From NCBI RefSeq assembly GCF_023515955.1, contig NZ_CP097322.1:5070501-5134500 (forward strand): a stretch of 64,000 nt of DNA, written 5' to 3'. The notes under the pieces were generated by a model. The model was not told where the DNA came from. It searched no databases and saw only the letters and a list, made by a program, of their open reading frames with translations. Shown in pieces: positions 8,416 to 16,144 of this stretch (positions are counted from its first letter, which is position 1; each line of letters starts with the position of its first letter). The stretch comes from Streptomyces sp. RerS4. Its GTDB lineage: Bacteria > Actinomycetota > Actinomycetes > Streptomycetales > Streptomycetaceae. The translations under genes were made by a program, and so were the position numbers.

Positions 8416-10145
8416 GCCGTCAGACCCCCCACAGCGACCACTGCGCCCCCGGCAGCCGCCACATCGACCCGCACGAGTACGCGTCCGTCTTCGGCCCCCG
8501 CGCCGGCGACCGGGTGCGGCTCGGCGACTCCGGGCTGACCGTCCGCGTCGAGCACGACGCCCAGAAGCCGGGCGACGAGTTCCTGGCCGGCTTCGGCAAG
8601 ACGGCCCGCGACGGCCTGCACCTGAAGGCCGCCGCCGTCCGCGAGACCTGTGACGTGGTCATCAGCAACGTGCTGGTCATCGACGCCGTGCTCGGCATCC
8701 GCAAGGTGTCGATCGGCATCCGCGAGGGCCGCATCCACGCGATCGGCCGCGCCGGCAACCCGGACACCCTCGACGGGGTCGACGTGGTCGTCGGCACCGG
8801 CACCTCGATCGTCTCCGGCGAAGGCCTGATCGCCACCGCCGGAGCGGTGGACACGCACGTCCACCTCCTCTCGCCGCGGATCATGGAGGCCTCGCTCGCC
8901 GCCGGTGTCACCACCGTCATCGGCCAGGAATTCGGCCCCGTCTGGGGCGTCGGGGTCAACTCCCCGTGGGCGCTGAAGCACGCCTTCAACGCCTTCGACG
9001 CCTGGCCGGTCAACATCGGCTTCCTGGCCCGTGGTTCCTCCTCCGACGCCGCCCCGCTGGTGGAGGCGCTGGCCGAGGGCGGTGCGTCCGGGTTCAAGGT
9101 GCACGAGGACATGGGCGCGCACACGCGCGCCCTGGACACGGCGCTGCGGGTGGCCGAGGAGCACGACGTGCAGGTCGCCCTGCACAGCGACGGCCTCAAC
9201 GAGTGCCTGTCGGTGGAGGACACCCTGCGCGTGCTGGAAGGCCGCACCATCCACGCCTTCCACATCGAGGGCTGTGGCGGCGGACACGTCCCCAACGTGC
9301 TGAAGATGGCGGGCGTGCCGAACGTCATCGGCTCCTCCACCAACCCGACGCTGCCCTTCGGCCGGGACGCGGTCGCCGAGCACTACGGCATGATCGTCTC
9401 CGTCCACGACCTCAAGCCGGACCTTCCCGGCGACGCCGCCATGGCCCGCGACCGCATCCGCGCCGGCACCATGGGCGCCGAGGACGTCCTGCACGACCTC
9501 GGGGCCATCGGCATCACCTCCTCCGACGCCCAGGGCATGGGCCGCGCGGGCGAAACGATCCGGCGTACCTTCGCGATGGCCGCGAAGATGAAGGGCGAGC
9601 TGGGTCCGCTGGACGGCGACGGCGAGGGCGACGACAACGCCCGCGTGCTGCGCTACATGGCCAAGCTCACCATCAACCCGGCCATCGCCCACGGCCTGGC
9701 GCACGAGATCGGATCCATCGAGGTCGGCAAACTCGCCGACATCGTCCTGTGGCGCCCCGCCTTCTTCGGCGCCAAGCCGCAGCTCGTCCTCAAGTCCGGC
9801 TTCCCCGCCTACGGAGTCACCGGCGACCCCAACGCCGCCACCGACACCTGCGAACCCCTCGTCCTCGGCCCGCAGTTCGGCGCCTACGGCGCCACGGCCG
9901 CCGACATCTCCGTGGCCTTCGTCTCGGCCGCCGCCGCGGCCCTGAGCGGCGACGCCATGCCGACCCGCCGCCGCCGGGTCGCCGTACGCGGCACCCGCGG
10001 CATCGGCCCCAAGGACATGCTCCTCAACTCCCGGGTGGGCGCGGTCGATGTCGACGCGCGCAGCGGACTCGTCTCCCTCGACGGGGAACCGCTGCGCTCC
10101 GAAGCCGCCGATTCGGTCTCCCTCAACCGCCTGTACTTCCTGTAG
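8412..10145 (+). CDS. ureC: Divergent urease alpha subunit (UreC-like amidohydrolase)
   Basis: A 577-aa amidohydrolase. All residues that bind the two nickel ions in classical ureases can be placed: HVH in DTHVHLLS, the carbamylated Lys in GFKVHEDMG, His in ALHSDGLNE, His in IEGCGGGH, and Asp in SSDAQGMGRAGE. The substrate side differs: the classical flap MVCHHL is IVSVHDL here, so the flap Cys is Val and the second His is Asp. The classical AGTxATTCTPG segment is replaced by EFGPVWGVGVNSPW. The gene overlaps ureAB by 4 nt and is followed 19 nt later by an agmatine-deiminase-like gene. It is a urease paralogue by fold; urea as substrate is not certain. Confidence 0.9.
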   Translation: MSRQTPHSDHCAPGSRHIDPHEYASVFGPRAGDRVRLGDSGLTVRVEHDAQKPGDEFLAGFGKTARDGLHLKAAAVRETCDVVISNVLVIDAVLGIRKVSIGIREGRIHAIGRAGNPDTLDGVDVVVGTGTSIVSGEGLIATAGAVDTHVHLLSPRIMEASLAAGVTTVIGQEFGPVWGVGVNSPWALKHAFNAFDAWPVNIGFLARGSSSDAAPLVEALAEGGASGFKVHEDMGAHTRALDTALRVAEEHDVQVALHSDGLNECLSVEDTLRVLEGRTIHAFHIEGCGGGHVPNVLKMAGVPNVIGSSTNPTLPFGRDAVAEHYGMIVSVHDLKPDLPGDAAMARDRIRAGTMGAEDVLHDLGAIGITSSDAQGMGRAGETIRRTFAMAAKMKGELGPLDGDGEGDDNARVLRYMAKLTINPAIAHGLAHEIGSIEVGKLADIVLWRPAFFGAKPQLVLKSGFPAYGVTGDPNAATDTCEPLVLGPQFGAYGATAADISVAFVSAAAAALSGDAMPTRRRRVAVRGTRGIGPKDMLLNSRVGAVDVDARSGLVSLDGEPLRSEAADSVSLNRLYFL

Positions 10146-10164
10146 ACCAGCAAGGACACCAGCT

Positions 10165-11211
10165 ATGAACAAGCCCGTCGACGCCGGATTCCGCATGCCC
10201 CCCGAGTGGGCTCCGCACGAGCGCACCTGGATGGCCTGGCCCAGCCCCAACCCGACCTTCACCAACGACGAGGAGCTCGCCGAGGCCCGTCGGGCCTGGG
10301 GCTCGGTCGCCCGCGCCGTCAGCGCGTACGAGCCGGTCACCCTGGTCGTCTCGCCCGGCGACGCCGACAACGCCCGCGCCGTGGTCGGCGCCGGCGACTC
10401 GCACCCCGTCGACCTGGTCGAGCGCGACCTCGACGACGCCTGGATGCGCGACATCGGCCCCACCTTCGTCACGAACGACGCCGGTGAGCTGGCCGCCGTC
10501 GACTGGACCTTCAACGGCTGGGGCGCCCAGGAGTGGGCCCGCTGGGACCACGACTCGAAGATCGCCCGCCACGTCTCCGACCTCGTCGGCACCCGCACGT
10601 ACAGCACCCCCCTCGTCAACGAGGGCGGCGCCATCCACGTGGACGGCGAGGGCACCGTCCTGCTCACCGACACCGTGCAGCTCGGCGAGGGCCGCAACCC
10701 CGACTGGACCCGCCGGCAGGTCGAGGCCGAGATCCACGCCCACCTCGGCACCACCAAGGCGATCTGGCTCCCGTACGGCCTGGCCGGCGACTACGGCACC
10801 TACGGCACGCAGGGCCACGTCGACATCGTCGCCGCCTTCGCCCGTCCCGGCGTGGTCATGGTCCACACCCAGCCCGACCCGGCCCACCCGGACCACGAGC
10901 GCTGCAAGACCATCGCCGCCCTCCTGCGCGCCTCCACCGACGCGCGGGGCCGGCGGCTGGAGGTCGTGGAGATCCCCGCGCCGACCGTCCTGGAGGAGGA
11001 CGGCGAGTGGGTCGACTACTCGTACATCAACCACTACCTGTGCAACGGCGGTGTGGTGCTGTGCGCCTTCGACGACCCGCGCGACGAGGAGGCCGCCGAG
11101 ATCTTCCGGGGCCTGTTCCCCGAGCGGACCGTGACACTCGTTGACGCACGTACGATTTTCGCCGGGGGTGGCGGCATCCACTGCATCACCCAGCAGCAGC
11201 CGAAGGTCTGA
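10165..11211 (+). CDS. Agmatine deiminase family protein
   Basis: A 348-aa member of the guanidino-group modifying (peptidyl-arginine deiminase-like) fold, which converts guanidino compounds such as agmatine to ureido compounds plus ammonia. Catalytic features are visible: Asp in DAWMRDIGPTF (near 95), His-Asp in GHVDIVAAF (near 220) and the nucleophilic Cys in GGGGIHCITQQQP near the C-terminus. The usual DETDGHVD is replaced by a longer GLAGDYGTYGTQGHVD segment. The ATG start has AAGGACACC upstream. It is third in the ureAB-ureC operon, so its product may feed the urease-like enzyme. True agmatine specificity is unproven. Confidence 0.85.
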   Translation: MNKPVDAGFRMPPEWAPHERTWMAWPSPNPTFTNDEELAEARRAWGSVARAVSAYEPVTLVVSPGDADNARAVVGAGDSHPVDLVERDLDDAWMRDIGPTFVTNDAGELAAVDWTFNGWGAQEWARWDHDSKIARHVSDLVGTRTYSTPLVNEGGAIHVDGEGTVLLTDTVQLGEGRNPDWTRRQVEAEIHAHLGTTKAIWLPYGLAGDYGTYGTQGHVDIVAAFARPGVVMVHTQPDPAHPDHERCKTIAALLRASTDARGRRLEVVEIPAPTVLEEDGEWVDYSYINHYLCNGGVVLCAFDDPRDEEAAEIFRGLFPERTVTLVDARTIFAGGGGIHCITQQQPKV

Positions 11212-11245
11212 ACGCGGACCCGGCGGACCTCGTGAAGGAGTGACC

Positions 11246-11887
11246 ATGGCGGCGGGCGGAGTACCGGTACGGGCGGCGCGCAAGAACGCGCCCCCGCGCG
11301 AGGACGTCCTCGTCGCCGCCATGGCCATGATCGCCGAACGGGGTCTGGACGGCCTGACCATGGCCGGACTCGGTCGCGAGGTCGGCATGAGCAGCGGCCA
11401 CCTCCTCTACTACTTCGGCAGCAAGGACGAGCTCCTGCTGCGCACCCTGGAGTGGAGCGAGGCCGCGCTCGGCGCCGAGCGGCGCGCCCTGCTGGCCCGG
11501 CGCGGCCCCGCCCGCGAACGCGTCCAGGCGTACGTCGACCTCTACGTGCCCGACGGCCCCCGGGACCCGCACTGGACCCTGTGGCTGGAGGTCTGGAACC
11601 GCTCGCAGAACGCGGGACCCCAGGAGCGCGAGCGCCAGGCGGCCATCGAGGGCGCCTGGCACCGCGACCTCGTCGCCCTGCTCGCCGAGGGGATCTCGCG
11701 CGGCGAGTTCCGCCCCGTGGACCCCGACCGCTTCGCGGCCCGGCTGCGGGCCCTGCTCGACGGGTTCAGCATCCAGGTGGCCGTCGGCCTGCCCGGGATA
11801 GGGCGCGAGGACATCCTGGAACACGTACGCGAGTTCCTGACGGACACCCTCGTGGCCCTGGGCAGCGGCGGCGTGACCGAATACTGA
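11246..11887 (+). CDS. TetR-family transcriptional regulator (BetI-like C-terminal domain)
   Basis: A 213-aa repressor-type protein. The N-terminal HTH is clear (REDVLVAAMAMIAERGLDGL, then GLGREVGMSSGHLLYYFGSK at about residues 45-65). The ligand-binding part contains DPHWTLWLEVWNRSQ, typical of the BetI/TetR_C_6 type. The ATG at 11246 follows GAAGGAG; a GTG two codons upstream is possible. Last gene of the ureAB-ureC-deiminase operon, so it is the natural candidate to bind the palindrome at 7652-7670 and respond to a pathway compound. That link is inferred. Confidence 0.9.
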   Translation: MAAGGVPVRAARKNAPPREDVLVAAMAMIAERGLDGLTMAGLGREVGMSSGHLLYYFGSKDELLLRTLEWSEAALGAERRALLARRGPARERVQAYVDLYVPDGPRDPHWTLWLEVWNRSQNAGPQERERQAAIEGAWHRDLVALLAEGISRGEFRPVDPDRFAARLRALLDGFSIQVAVGLPGIGREDILEHVREFLTDTLVALGSGGVTEY

Positions 11888-11930
11888 GATTCGCGTCCAT
11901 CGGCGCGAGCCGGTGTGAAAGACTGCGGGC

Positions 11931-11981
11931 GTGCCTGCTCAGCTCATGATTACGGACAGCAGCGCGCCGGTCCTTCAGTGA
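11931..11981 (+). CDS. Putative 16-aa leader peptide upstream of cimA
   Basis: GTG 11931 to TGA 11979-11981 encodes VPAQLMITDSSAPVLQ. It precedes an intrinsic terminator (12042-12067) and cimA. An AAGACT hexamer ends 6 nt before the GTG, the spacing seen at other probable leaderless starts here. It contains ATT (Ile) and CTT (Leu) codons, which are rare in this genome. A role in ribosome-mediated attenuation is a hypothesis; an internal ATG start at 11946 is also possible. Confidence 0.3.
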   Translation: MPAQLMITDSSAPVLQ

Positions 11982-12041
11982 CCGCTCACCCGTGGAAAAC
12001 CTTCGCGGAAGCGGCCACCGTGCCCCAGACCCGCGCGCAGA

Positions 12042-12067
12042 CCTCTCGCACCCGCGAGAGGTTTTTT
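12042..12067 (+). terminator. Intrinsic terminator with T-tract upstream of cimA, possible attenuator
   Basis: CCTCTCGC (12042-12049) pairs with GCGAGAGG (12054-12061), followed directly by TTTTTT (12062-12067). It lies 154 nt after the TetR gene and 101 nt before cimA. It may end the ure operon or attenuate cimA transcription. A true U-tract is uncommon among the terminators of this window. Confidence 0.8.
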
Positions 12068-12168
12068 CGTTTCCCGGCCCGAATCCTGCCGGGGCCCGTG
12101 GCGCGCGATGATGGGGGCAGTGGATCCCCGGTCTCCGGAACCACTCATCCGACAGGAGTCAGATCAGC

Positions 12169-13791
12169 ATGACGACGACAGAGGCGACTGCGCCGACAGC
12201 GGCACTCGACGACAGCTTCCATGTCTTCGACACCACCCTGCGCGACGGCGCCCAGCGTGAGGGCATCAACCTCACGGTCGCGGACAAGCTGACGATCGCG
12301 CGGTACCTGGACGACTTCGGAGTCGGCTTCATCGAGGGCGGCTGGCCCGGCGCCAACCCCCGCGACACCGAGTTCTTCGCCCGCGCCCGCGCCGAGATCG
12401 ACTTCAAGAACGCCCAGCTCGTCGCCTTCGGAGCCACCCGCCGGGCCGGCGGATCCGCCGCCGAGGACCCCCAGGTGCGCGCCCTGCTGGAGTCCGGCGC
12501 CCCGGTCATCACGCTCGTCGCCAAGTCCCACGACCGCCACGTCGAGCTCGCGCTGCGCACCACCCTCGAAGAGAACCTGGAGATGGTGAGGGACACCGTC
12601 TCCCATCTGGTCGCGCGGGGCCGGCGCGTCTTCGTCGACTGCGAGCACTTCTTCGACGGCTACCGCGCCAACGCCGAGTACGCCAAGTCCGTCGTCCGCG
12701 CCGCGCACGAGGCCGGCGCCGACGTCGTCATCCTCTGCGACACCAACGGCGGCATGCTCCCCGCCCAGATCAACGCCACCGTCGCCACCGTCCTCGCGGA
12801 CACCGGCGCCCGCCTGGGCATCCACGCCCAGGACGACACCGGCTGCGCCGTCGCCAACACCCTGGCCGCCGTCGACGCGGGCGCAACCCACGTCCAGTGC
12901 ACCGCGAACGGCTACGGCGAGCGCGTCGGCAACGCCAACCTCTTCCCGGTCGTCGCCGCGCTGGAGATCAAGTACGGCCGCACGGTGCTCCCCGAGGGCG
13001 CCCTCGCCGAGATGACCCGCATCTCGCACGCCATCGCCGAGGTCGTCAACCTCACCCCCTCCACCCACCAGCCCTACGTCGGCGTCTCCGCCTTCGCGCA
13101 CAAGGCGGGCCTGCACGCCTCGGCCATCAAGGTCGACCCGGACCTCTACCAGCACATCGACCCCGAGCGCGTCGGCAACACCATGCGCATGCTCGTCTCC
13201 GACATGGCCGGCCGCGCCTCCATCGAGCTCAAGGGCAAGGAACTCGGCGTCGACCTCGGCGGGGACCGCGCGCTCATCGCCCGGGTCGTCGAGCGGGTCA
13301 AGGAACGCGAGCTGGCCGGATACACGTACGAGGCCGCCGATGCCTCCTTCGAGCTGCTGCTGCGCGCCGAGGTCGAGGGCCGGGCGCGCAGGTACTTCCG
13401 TACGGAATCCTGGCGGGCGATCGTCGAGGACCGCCCCGACGGCACCCACGCCAACGAGGCCACCGTCAAGCTGTGGGCGAAGGGCGAGCGGATCGTCGCC
13501 ACGGCGGAGGGCAACGGCCCGGTCAACGCCCTCGACCGCGCGCTGCGGGTGGGGCTCGAACGCTTCTACCCCCAGCTGGCCAAGTTCGAGCTGGTGGACT
13601 ACAAGGTCCGCATCCTGGAGGGCACGCACGGCACCGAGTCCACGACCCGCGTACTGATCTCCACGACGGACGGCACGCACGAGTGGAACACGGTGGGCGT
13701 GGCCCCGAACGTCATCGCGGCCTCCTGGCAGGCCCTGGAGGACGCCTTCACCTTCGGACTCCTGCGCGCGGGCATCGAACCGGCGGAGTAG
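12169..13791 (+). CDS. cimA: Citramalate synthase
   Basis: A 540-aa acetyl-CoA-dependent condensing enzyme of the LeuA/CimA family, expected to make citramalate from pyruvate and acetyl-CoA for threonine-independent isoleucine synthesis. It has the HMGL-like TIM barrel (VFDTTLRDGAQREGINLT at residues 18-35, GFIEGGWPG, VILCDTNGGMLP, GIHAQDDTGCAVAN) and a C-terminal LeuA-type regulatory dimer domain from about residue 400. The ATG has ACAGGAGTCAG upstream. The GGWPGANPRD signature and length match CimA-type proteins better than LeuA. It follows a putative leader peptide and terminator, so attenuation is possible. Confidence 0.92.
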   Translation: MTTTEATAPTAALDDSFHVFDTTLRDGAQREGINLTVADKLTIARYLDDFGVGFIEGGWPGANPRDTEFFARARAEIDFKNAQLVAFGATRRAGGSAAEDPQVRALLESGAPVITLVAKSHDRHVELALRTTLEENLEMVRDTVSHLVARGRRVFVDCEHFFDGYRANAEYAKSVVRAAHEAGADVVILCDTNGGMLPAQINATVATVLADTGARLGIHAQDDTGCAVANTLAAVDAGATHVQCTANGYGERVGNANLFPVVAALEIKYGRTVLPEGALAEMTRISHAIAEVVNLTPSTHQPYVGVSAFAHKAGLHASAIKVDPDLYQHIDPERVGNTMRMLVSDMAGRASIELKGKELGVDLGGDRALIARVVERVKERELAGYTYEAADASFELLLRAEVEGRARRYFRTESWRAIVEDRPDGTHANEATVKLWAKGERIVATAEGNGPVNALDRALRVGLERFYPQLAKFELVDYKVRILEGTHGTESTTRVLISTTDGTHEWNTVGVAPNVIAASWQALEDAFTFGLLRAGIEPAE

Positions 13792-13860
13792 CCGGAAGCG
13801 TCAGCGTCCTTTTGTCTGGCGCCCTTATGTCCGTCTTGCACGGGAAAATGGCGGTTCGGG

Positions 13861-13873
13861 TAGCGTCGTAGAC
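13861..13873 (+). promoter_or_regulatory. -10 element of a probable leaderless transcript
   Basis: TAGCGT (13861-13866) ends 7 nt before the ATG at 13874, and no Shine-Dalgarno sequence is present. A TTGCAC hexamer lies about 19 nt upstream of it. Confidence 0.4.
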
Positions 13874-15217
13874 ATGAGGACCAGGCTCGTTTCCGCACGC
13901 TTCCGATCGCTGTCGGCCGGCCTGCTGCTGGCCCTGTCGGCGACCGTGCTCGCCGTCGCCCCGCAGGCGGCGGCCGACACCGGAGTCGCCGCCGTCGGTG
14001 AGGCTTTGAAGAAGGGGCCCGTCTACGTCGATCCCGGAGCGCGGGACCAACTGTCGGCGGACCGGGCCGACGCGTTGGCGGACCGGATCAAGGACGCCGG
14101 GAAGCCGGTGTTCGTCGCCGTGCTGCCCGCCACCGGCGAGTTCCCCGCCGACAAGGTGCTCGGCGCCGTCCGCGCCGAGACCGGCATCACCGGGCTCTAC
14201 GCGATCCGGCTCGGTGACGGCTTCGACGCCGGGGCCGACCGGGCCGTCATGCCGAGCAACGCCGTCCGCAACCTCGCCGAGGCGGTGAAGGTGGGGTCGC
14301 CCGACGCCGCCACCCAGCTCGACAACTTCGTCGAGCAGGCCCTGAGCCAGGCCAAGGGCTCGGCGCCCGCCTCCTGGGGCGGCGCCGCGTCCGACGAGGG
14401 CTTCGACGCCGGCGCCCTGATCGGCCTCGGCGCGGTGGCGCTGGTCGGCGGTGGGGGCGCGTACGCGCTGGTGCGCCGCAACCGCAAGAAGAAGGAAGAG
14501 GTCCGCCGCGAGGCGATCGCCCGGCTGAGCGTCGTCGTGGACGAGGACATCACGGCCTTCGGCGAGGAGCTGGAGCGCCTCGACTTCCATCCCGGTGAGC
14601 CCGGCGCGGACGACGCGATGCGCGAGGACTACGCGCAGGGCCTCGACTCGTACGAGAAGGCCAAGCGGATCATGGCCTCGGTCCAGTACCCGCACGAGGT
14701 GCAGGGCGTGACCCGGGCGCTGGAGGACGGCCGCTTCGCGCTGGCCCGGCTCGACGCGCGCCGCGAGGGCCGGCCGCTGCCGGAGCGCCGTTCGCCCTGC
14801 TTCTTCGACCCGCGCCACGGGCCCAGCGTCGAGGACGCGACGTGGGCCCCGCCCGCGGGAGCGGCGCGTACGGTCCCGGTCTGCGCGGCGGACGCGGTAC
14901 GACTGCGGGACGGCCTGGACCCGGAGGTCCGTACCGTCGAGACCGAGCACGGTCGGCGCCCCTACTACGACGCCGGCCCGGCGTACGGTCCCTGGGCCGG
15001 CGGCTACTTCGGCGGCGGCATCCTGCCCGGCCTGCTGGTGGGCACGATGCTCGGCTCGATGATGTCCACCCCGGCCTACGCCTCCGACTTCGGTGGTGGG
15101 GCGATGGACGGGGGAGGTTTCGAAGGGGGCGACTTCTCCGGGGCCGACTTCGACCCGTCCGACTTCGGCGGCGGGGGCTTCGGCGGTGGAGGCGACTTCG
15201 GCGGGGGCGGCTGGTGA
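13874..15217 (+). CDS. Secreted/membrane protein with Gly-rich C-terminus (TPM-like)
   Basis: A 447-aa protein with an N-terminal signal peptide (residues 1-35, ending near PQAAADT) and an extracellular segment of about 120 residues. A transmembrane helix (GALIGLGAVALVGGGGAYALV, about 178-198) is followed by a basic RRNRKKKEE stop-transfer. The cytoplasmic part has a coiled-coil-like region, a hydrophobic Gly-rich loop (YFGGGILPGLLVGTMLGSMM) and a tail of GGGFGGGG repeats. The layout resembles TPM-domain membrane proteins of actinobacteria. No catalytic motif is clear and the function is unknown. Confidence 0.8.
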   Translation: MRTRLVSARFRSLSAGLLLALSATVLAVAPQAAADTGVAAVGEALKKGPVYVDPGARDQLSADRADALADRIKDAGKPVFVAVLPATGEFPADKVLGAVRAETGITGLYAIRLGDGFDAGADRAVMPSNAVRNLAEAVKVGSPDAATQLDNFVEQALSQAKGSAPASWGGAASDEGFDAGALIGLGAVALVGGGGAYALVRRNRKKKEEVRREAIARLSVVVDEDITAFGEELERLDFHPGEPGADDAMREDYAQGLDSYEKAKRIMASVQYPHEVQGVTRALEDGRFALARLDARREGRPLPERRSPCFFDPRHGPSVEDATWAPPAGAARTVPVCAADAVRLRDGLDPEVRTVETEHGRRPYYDAGPAYGPWAGGYFGGGILPGLLVGTMLGSMMSTPAYASDFGGGAMDGGGFEGGDFSGADFDPSDFGGGGFGGGGDFGGGGW

Positions 15218-15262
15218 CCGCCCCCGGATCTCCGACCGGGCCCGCCGGGCAGGCCCAGCCCG

Positions 15263-15877
15263 TCAGGCCTGCTTGATCGCCGAGATGTCGAAGACCAGCT
15301 TGACCTTGTCGCTGACCATCACACCGCCGGCCTCCAGGGCGGCGTTCCAGGTCAGACCCCAGTCGGAGCGCAGGATCTCGGTGGAGCCCTCGAAGCCGAC
15401 GCGCTCGTTGCCGTAGGGGTCGGTCGCGGATCCGCCGAACTCCAGGTCGATGGAGAGCGGGCGGGTGACGTCCTTGATGGTCAGGTCGCCGATGATCCGG
15501 TACGTGTCACCGCCGACGTAGGCGGCGGAGGTCGAGCGGAAGCTCATCAGCGGGAAGCGCTCCACGTCGAAGAAGTCGCCGCCGCGCAGGTGGGCGTCGC
15601 GGTCGGCGATGCCGGTGGAGACCGAGGCGACCTTCACGTCGATCGAGGCGGCGGAGCGCGAGGGGTCGGCGCCGTCGAGGTGGAGGGTGCCCTCGTGCTC
15701 GGCGAAGCTGCCGCGCACGTTGGTCACCATGGCGTGGCGCACGGTGAAGCCGATGCTGCTGTGGGCGGCGTCGACCACGTAGTCGCCGGTGAGGGCGGCC
15801 AGCGCGGGGGCCACTTCGAGCGTGGCGACGTCGACGGAGCCGGCGGTGTCCTGGTTACGGCGGGTGAAGAGACCCAT
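15263..15877 (-). CDS. YceI family protein
   Basis: A 204-aa lipocalin-like YceI protein, a family that binds polyisoprenoid or other amphiphilic ligands. Family signatures are YVVDAAHSSIGFTVRHAMV near residue 33, HLRGGDFFDVERFPLMSFRS near 98 and GDLTIKDVTRPLSIDLEF near 130. It has no signal peptide, so it is probably cytoplasmic, as is common for streptomycete members. GAGGAGG precedes the ATG. It has a consensus-like promoter with two GTTGAA/TTCAAC-type repeats upstream, suggesting repression by a MarR-type regulator not encoded next to it. Confidence 0.92.
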   Translation of the reverse strand: MGLFTRRNQDTAGSVDVATLEVAPALAALTGDYVVDAAHSSIGFTVRHAMVTNVRGSFAEHEGTLHLDGADPSRSAASIDVKVASVSTGIADRDAHLRGGDFFDVERFPLMSFRSTSAAYVGGDTYRIIGDLTIKDVTRPLSIDLEFGGSATDPYGNERVGFEGSTEILRSDWGLTWNAALEAGGVMVSDKVKLVFDISAIKQA

Positions 15878-15910
15878 GACTTCCTCCTCGGGAGATCCTG
15901 CTGCGGAGTT

Positions 15911-15961
15911 GTTGAATGTTCAACGAGAATGACAGTAGACCCATTCTGTTCAACTTTCAAC
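15911..15961 (-). promoter_or_regulatory. Promoter and paired operators of the yceI gene
   Basis: On the minus strand TTGAAA (15955-15960) and TACTGT (15932-15937) are 17 nt apart, a good promoter. A perfect palindrome GTTGAATGTTCAAC lies downstream at 15911-15924. A related imperfect copy at 15948-15961 overlaps the -35, the layout expected of two operator sites for a MarR-like repressor. Confidence 0.65.
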
Positions 15962-16132
15962 TTTATTGGGCACGTGTTGCGCCATCTGGCGGAGTTTTGT
16001 AGGACTCGCACAAAGGGCTGCCGTCCCCACTGGGGGAGTCCGTACATCTCACGCCGGTTCTGTCCGGGCCGCACAGCGGAACGCGCCGGAGACTGTGTAG
16101 AACCAACGGAGGGTTTTCATGGCGCGACTTCG

Positions 16133-16144
16133 TAAGGTCGGTAC
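16133..16144 (+). promoter_or_regulatory. -10 element of a probable leaderless accB transcript
   Basis: TAAGGT (16133-16138) ends exactly 6 nt before the accB ATG at 16145. No ribosome binding site lies between them. Confidence 0.45.

Noticed and set aside
6114-11887. Ordinary complete urease operon
   Set aside because: Accessory genes ureD/E/F/G are absent and UreC differs in the active-site flap, so the plain label would mislead.
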